Below, one piece after another: positions 1 to 13,888 of a DNA stretch of 64,000 bases (position 1 is the stretch's first letter; each line of letters starts with the position of its first letter). The notes beneath the pieces are model-generated. The model ran no database searches. It was not told the origin of the DNA and was given only the letters and a program-made list of their open reading frames with translations. The translations under genes were made by a program, and so were the position numbers. This stretch comes from Nymphaea colorata. Lineage: Eukaryota; Streptophyta; Magnoliopsida; Nymphaeales; Nymphaeaceae. Location: positions 16,056,370-16,120,369 of the forward strand of contig NC_045140.1 of the NCBI RefSeq assembly GCF_008831285.2, given 5' to 3'.

Positions 1-772
1 GAAACAGGTGGAACTGTAATACTGGGAAGAAATTTTTTGTCTGTTAACTTCTCGATGCTTAGAAGAAAGGTTCATTGGAATCGAACAAATAGGATAAATG
101 AAGGGTAGAACAAAAATTCTACGAAAAAAATGTACCTGGTATTTAGTTCCAGGCATTCAAACGTTACCTTAGATATGTTGGAGAACAAAATCCAAATCCA
201 AATAGACTTCTATTAAGATTTTCCTCCTGTTCGTGAAGCAGATCCACAAATGGTTTAACAGGAGGGCATCAGTCATCCTGGTTCAAAGTCACTGTGCCGA
301 TAGACAAAAGTTCAACGCGGGGAGGTCCGGATTTGATGGGACTCATTTTCTAAGCCAATAATGCTCTCGGTGGATCAGATATGGATCTTTCCCTTGTCAG
401 GTAGCTCCATCCAAGCTTTGGATTTTTGGAAATACTGACATCGCCCTCATGAAACTCTTACTTGTTAAATTTTGCTTCAATGGTGCCCATCCCCCCTCAT
501 GTGACCAACACGTCTTCTAACTTTCAGCCAAACCTGAATTACTGTTTTCCCAGAGACCTCAAAACCACAGCACCCCCAAGAATCGACACAAATGGTTTTG
601 CAATGTAAGATACAAAAAGACAAATCAAAACATGTCAAAAGTAAATTTGCATTTTCTTTTCTGCATGGCCCACAGTGACTTTCTTTTTTTTTAACTTTCA
701 GAAATAGCCCCTACCAGTCTGACATCCACTATAGCTGCATTTCTTCACTTTCCCTTTTCAAGTTTGGTCTTA

Positions 773-815
773 CATATATATATATATATATATATAAAGA
801 GAGAGAGAGAGAGAA
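773..815. repeat. compound (TA)n-(GA)n microsatellite
   Basis: About 12 TA repeats run directly into about 9 GA repeats. It is a plain simple-sequence tract, likely length-variable between individuals. Confidence 0.9.
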
Positions 816-1583
816 GATATGTGGACTTCTCCATCCAGGTTTGGACGACGAAATCTTTCAACCTCCCAGCAGTACATTAAGCGGTGTATTTACTCTTAAG
901 CACGTATGCTCGATGCAATGCATAGGGTTGCCATGATTAGACGGAACTCAAAATAGGAAGAGAATGTGAACAATCCTTTGTATGTCCAGGCGCAAGGTGC
1001 AAAAGAAAAGACCTTGAAAACTAAGAATGCTGCTCATATAATAAGGGACCTCGTATAGATGGGACAAGTCATTGCAGTGATGATGATAAAGAGCTTCAGT
1101 AATAAAATAAAGGGCTTCTGGTTATCATTGTTTAGCATGGGGAAAAGTTGTTTTTTCTTATTCTTTTTCACACTTTGCCTCTGAATTTGCTGTTGTTTTC
1201 AGTCGATAAAACTAAACAATTGGTACTGGAGTTTCAAAAATGATGAAGAGTACTACATAGCTTAGCTTACTGAAGCTTCTTTAGGGGGGGTCTTGCTTAG
1301 GAGAGAGAGGCCATGACAACCTGCATGTGAAGATTTAATGTGCCAAAAATATCGGCACATGGCCTATCCACTGTTATTATACTGATTTTGACTGTCGGTA
1401 AAAAAAAAAAAGAAAGAAATCAAGTCCAGTCCAGTCAAGAAAATTAATTGGCGAATATCATATTTATCATTCCCCAGACTCAACTTCCTTCTGCTCGATT
1501 TTAGTTAGAAAATAATATAAAAAACAGGATCATATCTGCAGTCTTTGGCCCCATTTTCTCTAAGTTTTAATGCGTTTGGCCGT

Positions 1584-1613
1584 TACTCCCTCTCTCTCTC
1601 TCTCTCTCTCTCT
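1584..1613. repeat. (CT)n microsatellite
   Basis: A pure CT run of about 14 repeats. A second, shorter CT run lies at about 1748-1766. Confidence 0.85.
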
Positions 1614-2083
1614 GTATGTTCACACCAGAAACTGTCATGTTAAGCCTAAACCGCCAATAAAGTTCAGCAGTGGAAGAAACATCCATTCAAACCAGGCGCA
1701 CTGTAACGCTCAAAGCATTCAAGCGGAAAGGCCAAGTGACAGTGGAACTCTCTCTCTCTCTCTCTCATCCTTCTGTGAGGCAGATGTACAGATGAAGAAA
1801 GACAATGATAACAATCTTGATTTCTTTAATTTCGATCCTATACGAGTCGGACTCGATCGTATAGAGAAAACAGAGACGACCGACCTTCACAAACTCTGAT
1901 ACCCATCTCCGCTCACTCACAGAGTGGATATGGGTTCGGTTTGAAACAGTTCAAACTAGCATGAAAATGACTAACATCCATGCACCTAGCGTTTTCTTTT
2001 ACAACTAACACATAACATAGAATATGACTGTACGCAGAGTAACTACTTCAGCTGCAATAATGCATGCCTGAAAGTCTAAGCAG

Positions 2084-2659
2084 CTAATTCTCTGAAATGG
2101 AAGAGGAGGAGGAGCAATAAGAAGAGGAAATCTCCATTGACCCGTAATAGAGCAGCTCCTGTATCATCTGTTCAATGTCCTCATCATCCAAATTTTCATA
2201 ATTCTCAAGCGCTATCTCCTTCCCACTGCCTTCATCCCCATTGACCCCGTGTGGTTCGGCGACCCCTTCGCGGCGCCCGTTCCCGACCTTCTGCCGGTTC
2301 TGACTCGCAAGATAGCACTTCTGCAGCTTTGCTGTTATGCTTGCCGAGAACGCGCTTGGGCCAGAAGAATTTGGATCCGGTGGGAAGTTTGTTCGAGCCA
2401 GAGGGCCTGACATCAGACGAGCCGCTTCATCATAAGCTCTCGCAGCGTCCTCCGCCGTCTCGAAAGTTCCAAGCCAGATTCTTGTCTTCCTGCAATTAGA
2501 AGAAGAAGATAACTCAGCAATTCGTTCACATGCGCTCAAAGTTACTGCATTTTTGTGCAGAAGGGGTTGAAGGACTTACAGCAAAGGGTGTCTGATCTCA
2601 GATACCCAAGAGCCCCAGTGCCTCTGCCTTACACCTTTGAACCTCTGTTGCCTTGCCAT
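2084..2659 (-). CDS. ERF003: AP2/ERF transcription factor, ERF003-like, two exons
   Basis: A nuclear DNA-binding factor of the plant ERF family, expected to bind GCC-box or related promoter elements through one AP2 domain. Exon 1 is 2580-2659 and exon 2 is 2084-2489, joined across a 90-bp intron with GT (2579-2578) and AG (2491-2490). The join gives 161 residues. The AP2 domain covers residues ~6-63: [20 protein letters not shown] lies in exon 1, and [19 protein letters not shown] plus RTNFP in exon 2. The intron splits the Leu codon just before KTRIWLG. The start MARQQ, the KTRIWLG variant and the acidic C-terminal [12 protein letters not shown] motif match Arabidopsis ERF003 better than the related SHINE/WIN1 wax regulators, which have KRRIWLG. 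A Ser-rich tail ends the protein. Length is near the family norm (ERF003 is about 180 residues). It looks intact. The 5' leader and promoter lie at higher coordinates. Confidence 0.93.
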
Positions 2660-2770
2660 GGATGAAACTTGACTTCAAAGAGCTCTTTCTGTTTGGTTTT
2701 CTCTGTTTCTGCTTTCTTCTAAGGCAGGGAGACCTGAATGCAGTGGTGTGGGGCGGGGGGCGAGAGTGAG

Positions 2771-2779
2771 CCTTTTGTA
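2771..2779 (-). promoter_or_regulatory. possible TATA-like element of the ERF gene
   Basis: On the minus strand the sequence TACAAAAGG lies about 112 nt upstream of the ATG, followed by CT-rich leader-like sequence. It is a weak match to TATAAA and would place transcription start at about 2740-2750. That would exclude a longer upstream ORF beginning at 2837. Transcript data are needed to confirm. Confidence 0.22.
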
Positions 2780-3007
2780 GGCGAGAAGTTGAGATTCTCT
2801 TTACAAAGCTGGGCACCGCCTTGTTAAAAAATCCCATTTTTCAAACTGATATAACTGTCCATGTGTCCAAAATGACAGAAATACCTTTCACAGATATGCC
2901 CTGAACTCAGACCATCAATGGCGACCCACTAAGGCTTTCTCCAAGAACTGATGTGAACCAAATTCAGAGTCCTAAAAGACAAGCGCTTCTACAGTAAAGT
3001 GGGTCCG

Positions 3008-3197
3008 TTGATCATTCCTTTATAAGATTCAATACAGGAGATCAACCACAGTGATCTTAGTCATCTGTTTGACGCCTCTCTTCAGTATGGGCTACCGGAT
3101 AACTTGATCATTCCTTTAAGATTGAGTACAGGAGATCAACCACAGTGGTCTTAGTCATCGGTTTGACGCCTCTCTTCAGTATGGGCTACCGGATAAC
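3008..3197. repeat. 96-bp tandem duplication
   Basis: Two adjacent copies, 3008-3103 and 3104-3197, both begin TTGATCATTCCTTTA and end GGGCTACCGGATAAC. They differ by a few substitutions and a short indel. No coding or transposon signature is visible. Confidence 0.9.
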
Positions 3198-6100
3198 GGC
3201 ACCGCCTTGGGAGATTTTATGTTGAGAAGGGTAGCATTGACAAATATGGAAGCATTTATTCTTGGGGCCCAACTCATTTGTTTTCACCATGTGGAAGTGT
3301 AGCATGAGTTAATATGGGGGCTACGATGCCTTTAATGCATGTTGCCTTTTTTTAGTCATTTATCTGTTGAAAATTTAGACCTTGGAAAAAGTTAGCAGAG
3401 GAGAGGGGGCATGGACCGTCTGCTTCTGGCCAGGAAACATCAGCAAAACGCTAATTTAAGACCCTCGAATCTTCTCTGGTTCTGTTCTCCTATCAATATT
3501 GGTAATGAGAATAACAGTGGATGATAAATGTTGATCATCATGACGACAGTGATATATAGATTTAGCGTGTTCCTTGATTGCATTATGAGCGCCTGGGAGT
3601 ACAGTGCCTGAGCATATGGCACCCGGCTCTACATTCAAAATTGAAGTGTGCACCGTTCCTATCGTTGCTGCCAAAACAACACCGGACCCCAGAGGCAAGG
3701 GGAATGGAGGGCTTTCTGGCCTTTTTTTTACCAACCGTGGATTGTTAACCTCTGGCTCATCCAAAATATATATAGATGATGGATTTTGAGTGACGGACTG
3801 ACCCAGAAACCCTGGTGTTTCACATCCTGCTCCATCTTGATCGCTATTTACTGCGCCACCCTTCTAACAGTTGAAACAAGGAAGATGCTTAAGAAATAGG
3901 GTGCATAAGTGACCAGAAACCAGACCAATGACTGCCATCACCAATCCTGCCCTTGATTGAGCCACAAACCGTTTGACATATATTCAAGTTGCCTGGTAAC
4001 TATTTGGTATGTCATAAATGCAGTCTAGCCCTACCCAGGCTGCTGTGCCATGAAGGTGGACCAAGTATTCAAGTTCAACCATTGTTTGAAGCTCTGGTTC
4101 AACCAGCACCTGTCATGTGCCTTGCCACTTCTTGTCAGGTGGGCTGGGCCTATGTGTCTGCGGCACATGTTGCAATACACATGGTGGATGCTGGTTCGAT
4201 GTAGCCCTCCAAAGGTATACGAATTTAAGTACCTCAGGAGCTCAACCAGCATGGAGTAAAATCTTGGATGCCAGTAGTTTGGAGCCTTCTCAAGATTTTG
4301 AGGACACTGTGCTGAAATTTTGTGATACTTGGTAACACGACTCATCACAATTATAATTTCTATTCTTCCTTGCCGAAGCTGCTGTTTGCAGTTTGCTGTT
4401 ACTTAACAAAATGTTTTGTTCTAAAGCAGAAACTTATTGTGCAACTTCCAAGGACTTAAAACAATTACAGCAGTGAATGGGTCAGGGTGATACTACGTAT
4501 ATTGGCTAGAATTCCAAAGCTGATGTCTAACCCATGTTATTTTTGTCCCTTCCTTTTGGTTTTAATGGTTGAATAGAAGCTCAATGAATGATAAAGCTAT
4601 CGTTCCTTATAGTTATTAGGGGAGGAAAATGAATATAGTATTCTTCATGTCAGCAGATCCCACGTGGAGCCAAGGGCAGAAGCTCCAATTCCTGTCAAAG
4701 CTTCTCAAAATAAAAGCCAATTTTTTAATGAAGAATAAGCTTGGGAACTCAACATGAACACATGCACCCATCTTCAGCCCACATGAAATGCTCTTCCTTG
4801 CCCACACTTTCTCCTTTGTTTTTCAACGATCAACATCACTTCCATTGCCGCGTCATTTCTTTCTGCAAACCCGAGTCTGTGGGAGATAACCGATCAAATT
4901 TGACAAGCTGCAAAACACACCTACCATTCTCGAGCACAATATACTCTACCTGTGCCTTACACCGTATGTGCTTTTTCATAAAACACAACACAAGGAAAAC
5001 TGTTGATGAACATATTCGAGTTCATATAAAAGTAGCAATTCGAGCTTTTGCTACTGATCTTGACATATGAAGACCTATGAACCAATTCAATGAATCTTTT
5101 GCAGCAACATTTGTCATTAAAGCTCCCCGAGGGGGATTGGTGCAATAACGGGGCAGGGGCTGGTAAACAATCATCTTCCATTTCAAACTTTCATGGCATC
5201 AACTCTTTGTTCTGCCAAAAAAAAAAAAAAGTATCGATCGAAGCATAGCAAACTCATCATGTCAAAGCACCGGAAACAGCCATGAAGATTCAGGCAACAA
5301 CTTTTCCTTCCATCCACTAAAAAAACAAATGTCTTTAAAGGTCATTAATTAAAAGGTCATTTCCTTCCACACACGCACCCCTTGTAGAACGTAAATGAAA
5401 AATTTTCGGTCGTTTTGTATGTCGGATGCCCATACACAATCAAAAGACCAATATGTTGGCAGCAATTATCTCTTATCTAGAATGCCAATTTGGCAGCGAC
5501 ATGGGGCCTCGCAGAATTTTTCACCAATCTGAAAAACTTTGACCAAAGTCTTGTTCACATCATGCCAATCACGTCCACGAAACCGCCGCAGCAATTGGTG
5601 GTGCCTCTCAGGAGCTATTCATGAAATCATTGGTCTTCTTCCGGTTTTTTTTTTTTTCCTTTTGAACAGCAAAAGGTTGAGCGTTTCATTGGAGTTGTTA
5701 TGGTTCTGACAACATAAGGGCCACTCTCATGAACATGGTCATGTTCCATGTGAGGCCAAAAATCCCCTTAACCACTGACATCAATCTATTTACATATAGT
5801 TTTGTTAATTAATTTCCCCTATTTTTGGTCCCCCCCAAGCAATCATCACTGAAACAAATCAAAACCAAACTGCATCTTCTTAAATCAAGCTGCCCCAGTT
5901 ACCTGTCTCCAAGTGCGCAAGTTGGAGAGGATTCCTTCGAAGCATTCCCTTGTTTTTCGTTGCTTTAACCAAGTTGTGTTCAGTCAGGTTCCTATCAGCC
6001 TATGCCAAGGACTCGGCTATTGAACTCTCCCCTTTATTCGTCTTAAACTCCAATCCCTTAACCAGGTCCAAAGAGCTCTTTCTGTTCCTTTACAAGGAAA

Positions 6101-7818
6101 ACCACTGCTTTGGTTTTTCTGACGCCCTTATAATAGCGTAGCTTTCAATTCACTCCCACCATGTTGGGATAACACAGAGTTTAGGTATTGAACGTTTAAC
6201 CGCTTTCGACTCGAAAGCCTAGAGTCAACCACCTGGTTAAGCCACGAGTATAAGGAGCTTTCATTGGGGAACAACTTCCTCTTTGTATTATTGCCCAAAA
6301 TGAAGCATCTCACCGTGGCTTGATTTTTAAATAGACCATACTGTAAAGAAACCTGAATGTCCTGAACAATAAGCATGTTACCATTAACTCATGTTAATAA
6401 ACATTTCAGCTATCATTTGGAAGAATAAGTGACCGTAATAAACAATATTAGATTCCATTAGGTCGCTCAGTAGGTAAGCTACATGCACACGGATACTCTG
6501 TGGGCACCGTTTCCATAAATCATAAACGATATCTTAAGCGGAAGGCACAGAGCGTATGAAACCTTGCAATCCCATAATTATAAAATACGGGAAGGCACTT
6601 CTAAACATGTGCCCCTGCGCTTTGTTCATTGAATTCTAACAAAGTTACAGAAATCTTTTCTGGTTTTGCCTTTTTTGTGATTAGAAAAGAAAGGTTCGTA
6701 AAGCATGCTTTCTTTCATTTTCCATCTTCTGATTAGGGGCACTTATGAGCATGATCAAGAGAAACCCGGCACCTGAAACCACATTGGTCGCTGCCCACTA
6801 AGGACCAACATCTCAAAATGTTAATCTTTTGATGTTCTAGACCCAAATCCAATTTGCAAAGAAGATTTGACCAAGTTCAGATAACACCAAAAAGAAGTTC
6901 AACTGTGTTGGTTTTGTAAGTTCTTATATAGAACGCAGCAAGAGAACTTCCTTCATGTGCAACAAGAGAATCCAATGCATACACAAAAACGCGTTTCTTG
7001 GAGGCATATGGGCCCAAGCGCGGAGTGCACTGGGGATCATCGCTGCAGACAGTGAGTTCCAAATGAGGCAATGCACAGGAGACAAAATCCAATACCCACC
7101 GACACATCACATGGCATTAGGAGCATGAAATCAGCCCACGCGTCGGGCCCAAAGAGATGCTGACCTCAGTTTCTGGCCGTTTGTAAGATGGATTAAAGGG
7201 CGTACAAGTAAACCGGTATGGCCTGGATAACATGGCCACATCCTCTGTATACGAAATTCATGCAAAGAAAATTGAATCTAGCTATGGTAGGGGCACTGGG
7301 GAGGTTTGCACAAAGAGACAAGTTGAAAACGGCACCGTAGACAAACGCATCCAGAAAGGTACCTGTGGTTTTTTTTTTTTGGGATCGCGAGATAAGTGTA
7401 CAATGTATATGCATGTTCACGTAAAGATGTCAAGTTGAAGAGACGGATCCGTTGTCTGAGCATTTCATAGAGTAGTCCTCACAAGTGAAGAGACAAGCTC
7501 TGTGGAGAGACTCACCAAGGGCTTTCCCCTTGAAAGATCGCTTGTTATTGAAAAAGAAAAGACATCAAAAAGTGCAAATCTTTAGGCTGCAGTCAAAAAA
7601 AGTATCACTTGCCTAAAGAAGTAAAACCTGTCATATAAATTGCAGCATCTGAAAACCAGAAACTCGCTGCGTTTCTTAAAATCATGAGGTAGTTGGCATC
7701 ATGACGGCAGTAAAACAGAGAATCAGCAAGAAAGTCGGTCAGCTAGATTGCCTTTTTGTAGTTGGATCACTAATCGTTCAAATGACAACATTGTTGCGGC
7801 TGGGCCAGCAGCACTTAC
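3198..7818. other. intergenic, no gene supported
   Basis: Several open frames of 60-110 codons occur here on both strands (for example minus 3456-3764). None shows a recognisable domain, a clean splice pattern or codon-level support. Short A/T homopolymers are frequent. I see no mobile element with clear ends. Confidence 0.4.
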
Positions 7819-8755
7819 CCCCGTCATCCACAAGTAATCCGCTCGGCTCCTGTCACTAAAACCTTCAGGTCCTCTAAGCCTACCAAGAAGTAAATCCAGC
7901 TTTTACGGATGGAAGATTGGAACGTTTCATAAGGTAATTCTGTAAAGCTCTCAAGCTTCCTCAAATGAACAGAGGCCTTGTGCGCTAGTGAAGTGCTCAA
8001 CTATATTCCAAGTAGAATTTTTTTTTTTTTTTTGCCCTTACTGTGTATTAGAACTTATAAACTTCAAATATATAACCACAAAAAAAGTTACTAATAGTAT
8101 CTAAGAGTTTACATTTTCAGTCACAAAAAAATCATTGTAAGACCTTCAACATAGAGGCCTGCCTTTCCACCAAAATCCAATCAAAGAACTATGCAATTAT
8201 ACAGCTAGCTAGCTTTCTTTCTTTTATGGTGAACCAATTCTACTAAACATGTATAGATGTAATACAGTTTGATTCAGAATCACTGAAACATATCCAAGGC
8301 CTCCCAAAAGATTGCTTGGTTATAAACAGCATGGTACCTTCTTGAACACTAAACTGAGCTCCTGCCTGAACATGGTTTACTCTCTTGCCATCCTGCTCAC
8401 GCTTTATCTTCAATTCTGAATGCAAAGGAGAAGCAGCCCAGTTCTCTAAACCAACCTTTTTCATCTCTAGCGCAATAGTCCAGTCTCCACTTTGAAGAGA
8501 AAATGCACAAATGACCTTCAACCAGTTCTCCAGTTATGGAAATCCTGCTTTGAATCATATCTTTCAAGCTCAACTGAGTTTTACTATGAACTATTTTCCA
8601 AATACTTGATAGTACTGCCTGGAAAAAAGTCACCTGTTATAAATCACCTTTGAGTTAAAATTATGGTCCCTCCATCGAAGTTGCTCGATTGAAGTTGAGG
8701 CACCGTCACTTGGTTGAAGGACCTAACTATTTCAGTCCAAAGGTTTCCATCAAGG
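7819..8755 (-). pseudogene. broken gene, coding-like exon blocks, identity unknown
   Basis: Read on the minus strand, three blocks look like former exons. Block 1 (8648-8755, after TTGCAG, before GTGATT) reads LDGNLWTEIVRSF then NQVTVPQLQSSNFDGGTIIL. Block 2 starts after TTCCAG at 8618. In the phase expected from block 1 it reads QYYQVFGK and then hits a stop, while a different frame goes on IVHSKTQLSLKDMIQSRIS. Further on the plausible frame changes again (WTIALEMKKVGLENWAASP; KREQDGKRVNHVQAGAQFSV). Block 3 (7819-7899, after AAAAG, before GTAAGT) is open and reads GRLRGPEGFSDRSRADYLW. Two frame changes within block 2 argue for a decayed gene or gene fragment. I do not recognise the family. 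The alternative is chance open frames, but three splice-bounded blocks on one strand make that less likely. Confidence 0.4.
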
Positions 8756-11700
8756 CTGCAAGAGATGAACAAATGGATGAGATGACTATCACTTGTTAGA
8801 CAAAGACAGCATTGGCTAGCACAAGAGATGCTCTATGTTTTTAACTTTTCATTGAATAGGGTGCTTATCCTATACAGCTAAAAGGAGTTCTTGAGAGTGA
8901 TGGAACTTGTTCCAGATCAGTTAGTACTAGCCTCTCCTCTTGGAGGCACTTTCTCAATTAAATCAAGGCTGACTAACAGATCTAGTTTGAAATTCCATGT
9001 TTGTTGCTCAATCTGGAGAATGGATTACAATCTAATAAAGCCATGAATCCAGAAAATCACAGGCCTCCAAACTTTCTATATCTAAGACGTGCTCTCTCTC
9101 TCTCACCCCACTCTCCTCTCTCCCCCCCCCCACGCACACGCACACACACATTCGCTGTTTTGGACCTACTTCATAGAACACAGTGCACTCATGTCTCAGA
9201 TATACAATGCATGTTCTATGTCCATCATAAAGTCTACGGCAACTTTAGTATCAAATGCATAAGCAAGGTAAGAAAGTGGCGTCCATTTGCAATTTATCAC
9301 ATCAATCTAGCCATATCTAGAGACCATGCTTGAGAAATCATGATCAGCTCCCAAACCAAACAGTCCCATGGCTTTGATGGAGCTGCAACCTCGACATAAT
9401 TTTCAAATTGACAAAAGTTGACTACAAATTTTTGCCCTAATAAAAGCCAAAAATACAGAGCCACCAATCTGATTCACTGAAAGCTCAACAGGACAACATA
9501 TTCAGTTAGAAGTCTGGAAATATATGCATTGCAACTCCAACAGCTGATATAATGTTGCTGGTGCTTGCTGTGAGAAAAGAAAGGACTATGAAAGGAATAA
9601 ATAAACCCCAACTCTTAGAAACATATATTGTAGGTAAAGTTCTCAATCCATTAGAGGCAGTACCCTTTACAATAAGTACATGGATTCCTGTTACCCTTTA
9701 CTTCATCTATCAAATGGCACAAGCATTTCACACACACAGAGAGAGAGAGAGAGAGCACGTTAAATTAGTAGCCATGATTGACTGCATGAAGAATCAACAC
9801 GTTATGTCAGAACAAGCATCTCAATGAAGATTTTCAATTAATTTTCATAAATCTGAAACACAGTATCTCGTTTCTGCCTTTAACATTGTTATCAATATCT
9901 CTTACAGACAAGTTTTTCAATCTTGGTCTTTAACTTGCATGAATATGTAACCAATGGTTGCATAGAAATGGCAGAAGAAAATGTGTAAACATTTTTCATC
10001 AATGTAACACTTTCAGCCAAACCACATATATCTGACATCCTTCTCCATTATTTTTTGTTTCATTGAGTATCTTTCTTTAACTTCCACATGGTACCAGAGC
10101 AGCAAATTTTTTGTTGATCAGCTGATTGTCAAGCTAGTATTTCAATGTTCATGCTATGCATTCTTCAGTAAGTTCCGAATGATTGTGTTATATTAGAGGT
10201 AACCAGTTTTCCACCCAATCCGACAATTTCAGATTTATTGCCCAACACAGACTATTTTAATATTTGCAAGTGGAAGACTTGCTTCGTTCAAGGGAAGTGC
10301 AATTACAACAACAGATACAGTCAGTGATGATTTTCAACTATAACTTGTAGAGATATGACAAATATATAAAATTGCATCCTCATTTTAAGATCCTTATTAT
10401 TCATAATTTTTGCAGATCTGCATTTTACGATTAGGGTCTTCAACCTGTACGCATCTATCCCAGTTAAAAACCCCGATATTGGGAAACCCATCTACAACAT
10501 ATATCAATTACAATCTTCAAGATAGAGATCAGATTTAAAACTGTTAATCAAAGTACAAAAGTTTTAATTGCAAGCTTTTGCAAATTCTGTCTTTTTCTAG
10601 TAGGCTCTAATACTTCCCTTAACGGTGAAGAATGAAGAAAAGAAGTCCTCATCCGGGCACTAAAATCGACATCATGAGTCGACATAATACCAAATAACTA
10701 AACCTGGGCAAACTAAATCTATGGTTTTTGTATATAGCATGGATTTGAGATCTATGCTACTAAGATCCCTTGTTTTCCCTTATTTTTACAAACTACGGAT
10801 CTTACGTGGCAAAACCTTTTAAGCAGCCTCAGATTTGAGATCCAAGACTATCAAATATGGCCTACGAGAATTTTAGAACCATGAATTAGATCACAAGTTG
10901 GTCTAGATCTACAAGCCAGATTATAGATATCCCACTTGTAAATTCGATGGATCCAATAACTCACATACATCATACACCTAAAGGAACAAATCCAAATCCT
11001 AGATCCATACCAAATTTGATTTTATAACCACTATATTTTCATGAAAATTTATGCATTTAATAATTAAAAAAAAATTCCCACACATTGTTATATACACCAA
11101 AACCATGAAGATGATTTTTTTTTTTTTTGTGCATGGACTTTTACTGTATCTCCATGTTCCTTTTTTGCAATTTTGATGATATAATCTTTTTGTTACATGT
11201 CTTCCAACATGCTTTCAACATTTTTGATAAAAATCCGAAATAGTAAAAATTGAAGTCAGATAGAGTTGGGGTTTTGATGGCAATCCATTCATGATGATTG
11301 CAACTCCATCAAAGAAGATGGAGAATAGATGGGGGGAACTAGGAAGAACAACCTCCGCCACCAACCCACCACCATTTCATTATGGAAGGAGATGGATCTT
11401 CCTCTCCTCTTTCATGATAAGGGTTACCATTTAAATTGGTAACTTCCTCCTGAATGAAGAAAGAGGAGAGACATTAAAAAATGTCTCCTACCTCCTCTCA
11501 TTATAAATAAACATATCAAAAGAAAATAATAAAGAAGCGCCAAGTTAGTTAAATTTGTCGACGTGCTCATGGCCTATTTAACACCATATAAGGCGTGACA
11601 TGTGTTTTAAATAATACACACACACAAACAAACGTATAATAAGTCGTCCATATTCCATACAGTTTTTTATTTTGTGTCGGTAGGTAGTTTTGGACCTTAG

Positions 11701-12044
11701 GTGTTACTGAGTACACCCAAATTGCATGCAACCCAGTGCATTGGGTCAAAATCCAAAGACACCCTAAAGAACCTTTGGTGAGCCTAGGTTAAACCAAGCC
11801 ACTCTATGTTGTTATGCACAAGTTGTGGTGCCCGTGCAAGCACTGCAACACATGCAGGTGTTGTAGCATGTTGGCACACCGAAGATCAAGATTCAAGAGC
11901 CTTTGTATTAAGCAGCAGCTTTTGCTCCGTTTTCAATCCCCAAAACACCTTATGTTGCTCTATGGCATATCAAAACACCCAATGCACATTCTAACTCTCA
12001 ATGGACCATAAAGATCAATTTAAAAATAATGATAATAATAATAA
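8756..12044. other. intergenic, no gene supported
   Basis: AT-rich DNA with a CT-rich tract at ~9091-9127 (followed by CA repeats) and a GA tract at ~9738-9755. No protein domain, RNA gene or transposon end was identified. The stretch 10400-11500 is especially AT-rich and unstructured by eye. Confidence 0.4.
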
Positions 12045-13888
12045 TGTATCTTTTATCGTTTGCCAGACCAGCCCAAATGGATCCATAATCAGCGGGTCGA
12101 CTGTACTCAAGCCTGACCCACTAGAAAGTCTTGATTTTTCAAGAAAGGAACCTCATACTTACAAGGCCAGGAATGTACAAGGATCAGGCTGGGTCCAATT
12201 TAAAATTTAGTTGCGTGCTGTAGCAAAATCATTTTGCTTTCAAGTTGTAAGAGGCGTACGCCTCAGTGCCCTTTGAGGTGTTTTTAGAAAACGCCTCCAA
12301 GTGCAAGGGTGAGGCGCGCAAGCCTCAAGCATCCCTAAAGTGTGCCCCTCGTGCCACAACCCAAAGCAGACTCTTTGCCTACTCAAGGACTGAGCCATTT
12401 TTATGATTTTTAATTTGAAAACTGAAAAAATAAAAATAAAAAACTCGTCCACTAAAATAACTGGGTAGATAATATTGGCAGGACTTTACGTGCATAAACT
12501 TATTAGTTCGGAGTATATCCACATGCAAAAGCGATGGGAAAGCGCGCCACAGCACAAGCCTCGCGAGAAAATGTGAAGCCCTGACAGGCATATTTCTGGA
12601 AATATCATCCGGGACCTTTTTTTCGTCCTACGTTTGATGGGGAGGAATTTTTTTTTTTTTTTTTTAACTTGAATTTTTATTCCAGGACAAATGTGAAGGA
12701 ACCGGACACAGATTTTATAAGTACATAGAAACCTCGAAGTTTTCGGGCAAAAGAGGTGCAGGAGGTCTCTCCGGTTATCACAGCTTGTACTAAGTTAGCA
12801 AAATATTTTGTAACTCTGTAACTAGAACCTCTTTGCTTCTGTTGAAAAAAGGCACAGAAGAAAAAAAAAATCATGCACATGGATTTATTAACCATCAATT
12901 TGTTGTACATGTTATACCTTATGTGTAGATATTTATGAAGTATATTACAATTTACATGTTACAAATCCATTTGCATATGATTTTCATAAGTCAATATTTG
13001 TTCATTTGGTTGTTCTGAGTTGAATCATGGAATAGACAGTTCCCATTTTAAATTGGATGGGTGGGATACTCATAATTGGTCTTGAAATATACTTGAAAAG
13101 CGAATGTCCCAGTTATCCATGGAAATCATGAACTATGGATCCAATAACTCAAAATCAGACAACTATATCCACATTCAAATAAAATTGATAACGTGCAATA
13201 TAATTCATAAATATGTATGCATGAAAAGAACACATAGATATAGCATGCATAGAAAATGATAATTAATGAATAAATGTGCATGAAAAGCCATTGAAAACTC
13301 AATACATCGCACATGCACAAGAAAAGAATCATTTTCATGGTTTTCGTAAATAACAAATATAGAAACAAGTGGGAAAAATTTTAGAGTATGTTCGGATAAC
13401 ACCCAACAAATGTTGTTTTATGTGTTACCCAAACATAGAGACCAAGTTGCAAAAATTAATTAGAAAACCAAGTTTTAACAAAACCTGATTTTCGTAAAAC
13501 GACTTTTTGAGAGGGTTTCATTTATTTTTTTCCAAAATGACGCTCTTGGTCCAACCAAAGCACATCCAAATGTCTTTGAGCATTTTTCAATTCCATAAAG
13601 CATCATAAGGTACTCTATCAGGCTAGTACGGAGCATAACTTAAGGCTCAATGCAAAGAGTCACGATCCCCATCTTGCGATATCAGCACCTATGTGCCGCA
13701 GCATCTGATTAACAACATAGATTGGGCCATTGAACATGGGCTCACCCAAGATTCCACCAATTGCATTAGGGTTTGACCAAGTACATCAAATTGCAAGCAA
13801 TCTGGGTGTAACATAAAACATGCGCATCATCACACCTAACATGAGGTCAAGCAAATAGAGAACATACCAGAAAAATCCTACTATCTTG
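12045..13888. repeat. duplicated segment, copy A (partial, most diverged)
   Basis: From TATCTTTTAT at about 12045 this stretch matches copy B from about 16850 and copy C from about 39365 in order and orientation. It starts inside the segment, so it lacks the first ~350 bp present in B and C. It has ~140 bp near 12260-12400 (GAGGCG/CGCCTC-rich) that B and C lack. It lacks ~170 bp near 12680 that B and C have. It runs directly into the 648-bp array. Confidence 0.8.

Larger units (their letters stand above)
1..2083. other. intergenic, no gene seen
   Basis: AT-rich DNA with no reading frame or splice pattern I can defend on either strand. It holds simple-sequence tracts and is the region downstream of the minus-strand ERF gene, so its right end probably includes that gene's 3' untranslated region. 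Confidence 0.5.

Noticed and set aside
2598-2837. 79-codon upstream frame overlapping the ERF start
   Set aside because: Its ATG at 2837 probably lies upstream of transcription start if the TATA-like site at 2771-2779 is used. No sequence conservation can be judged.
3456-3764. 102-codon minus-strand frame
   Set aside because: Plausible composition, but no domain, no second exon and only an AT-rich stretch upstream.
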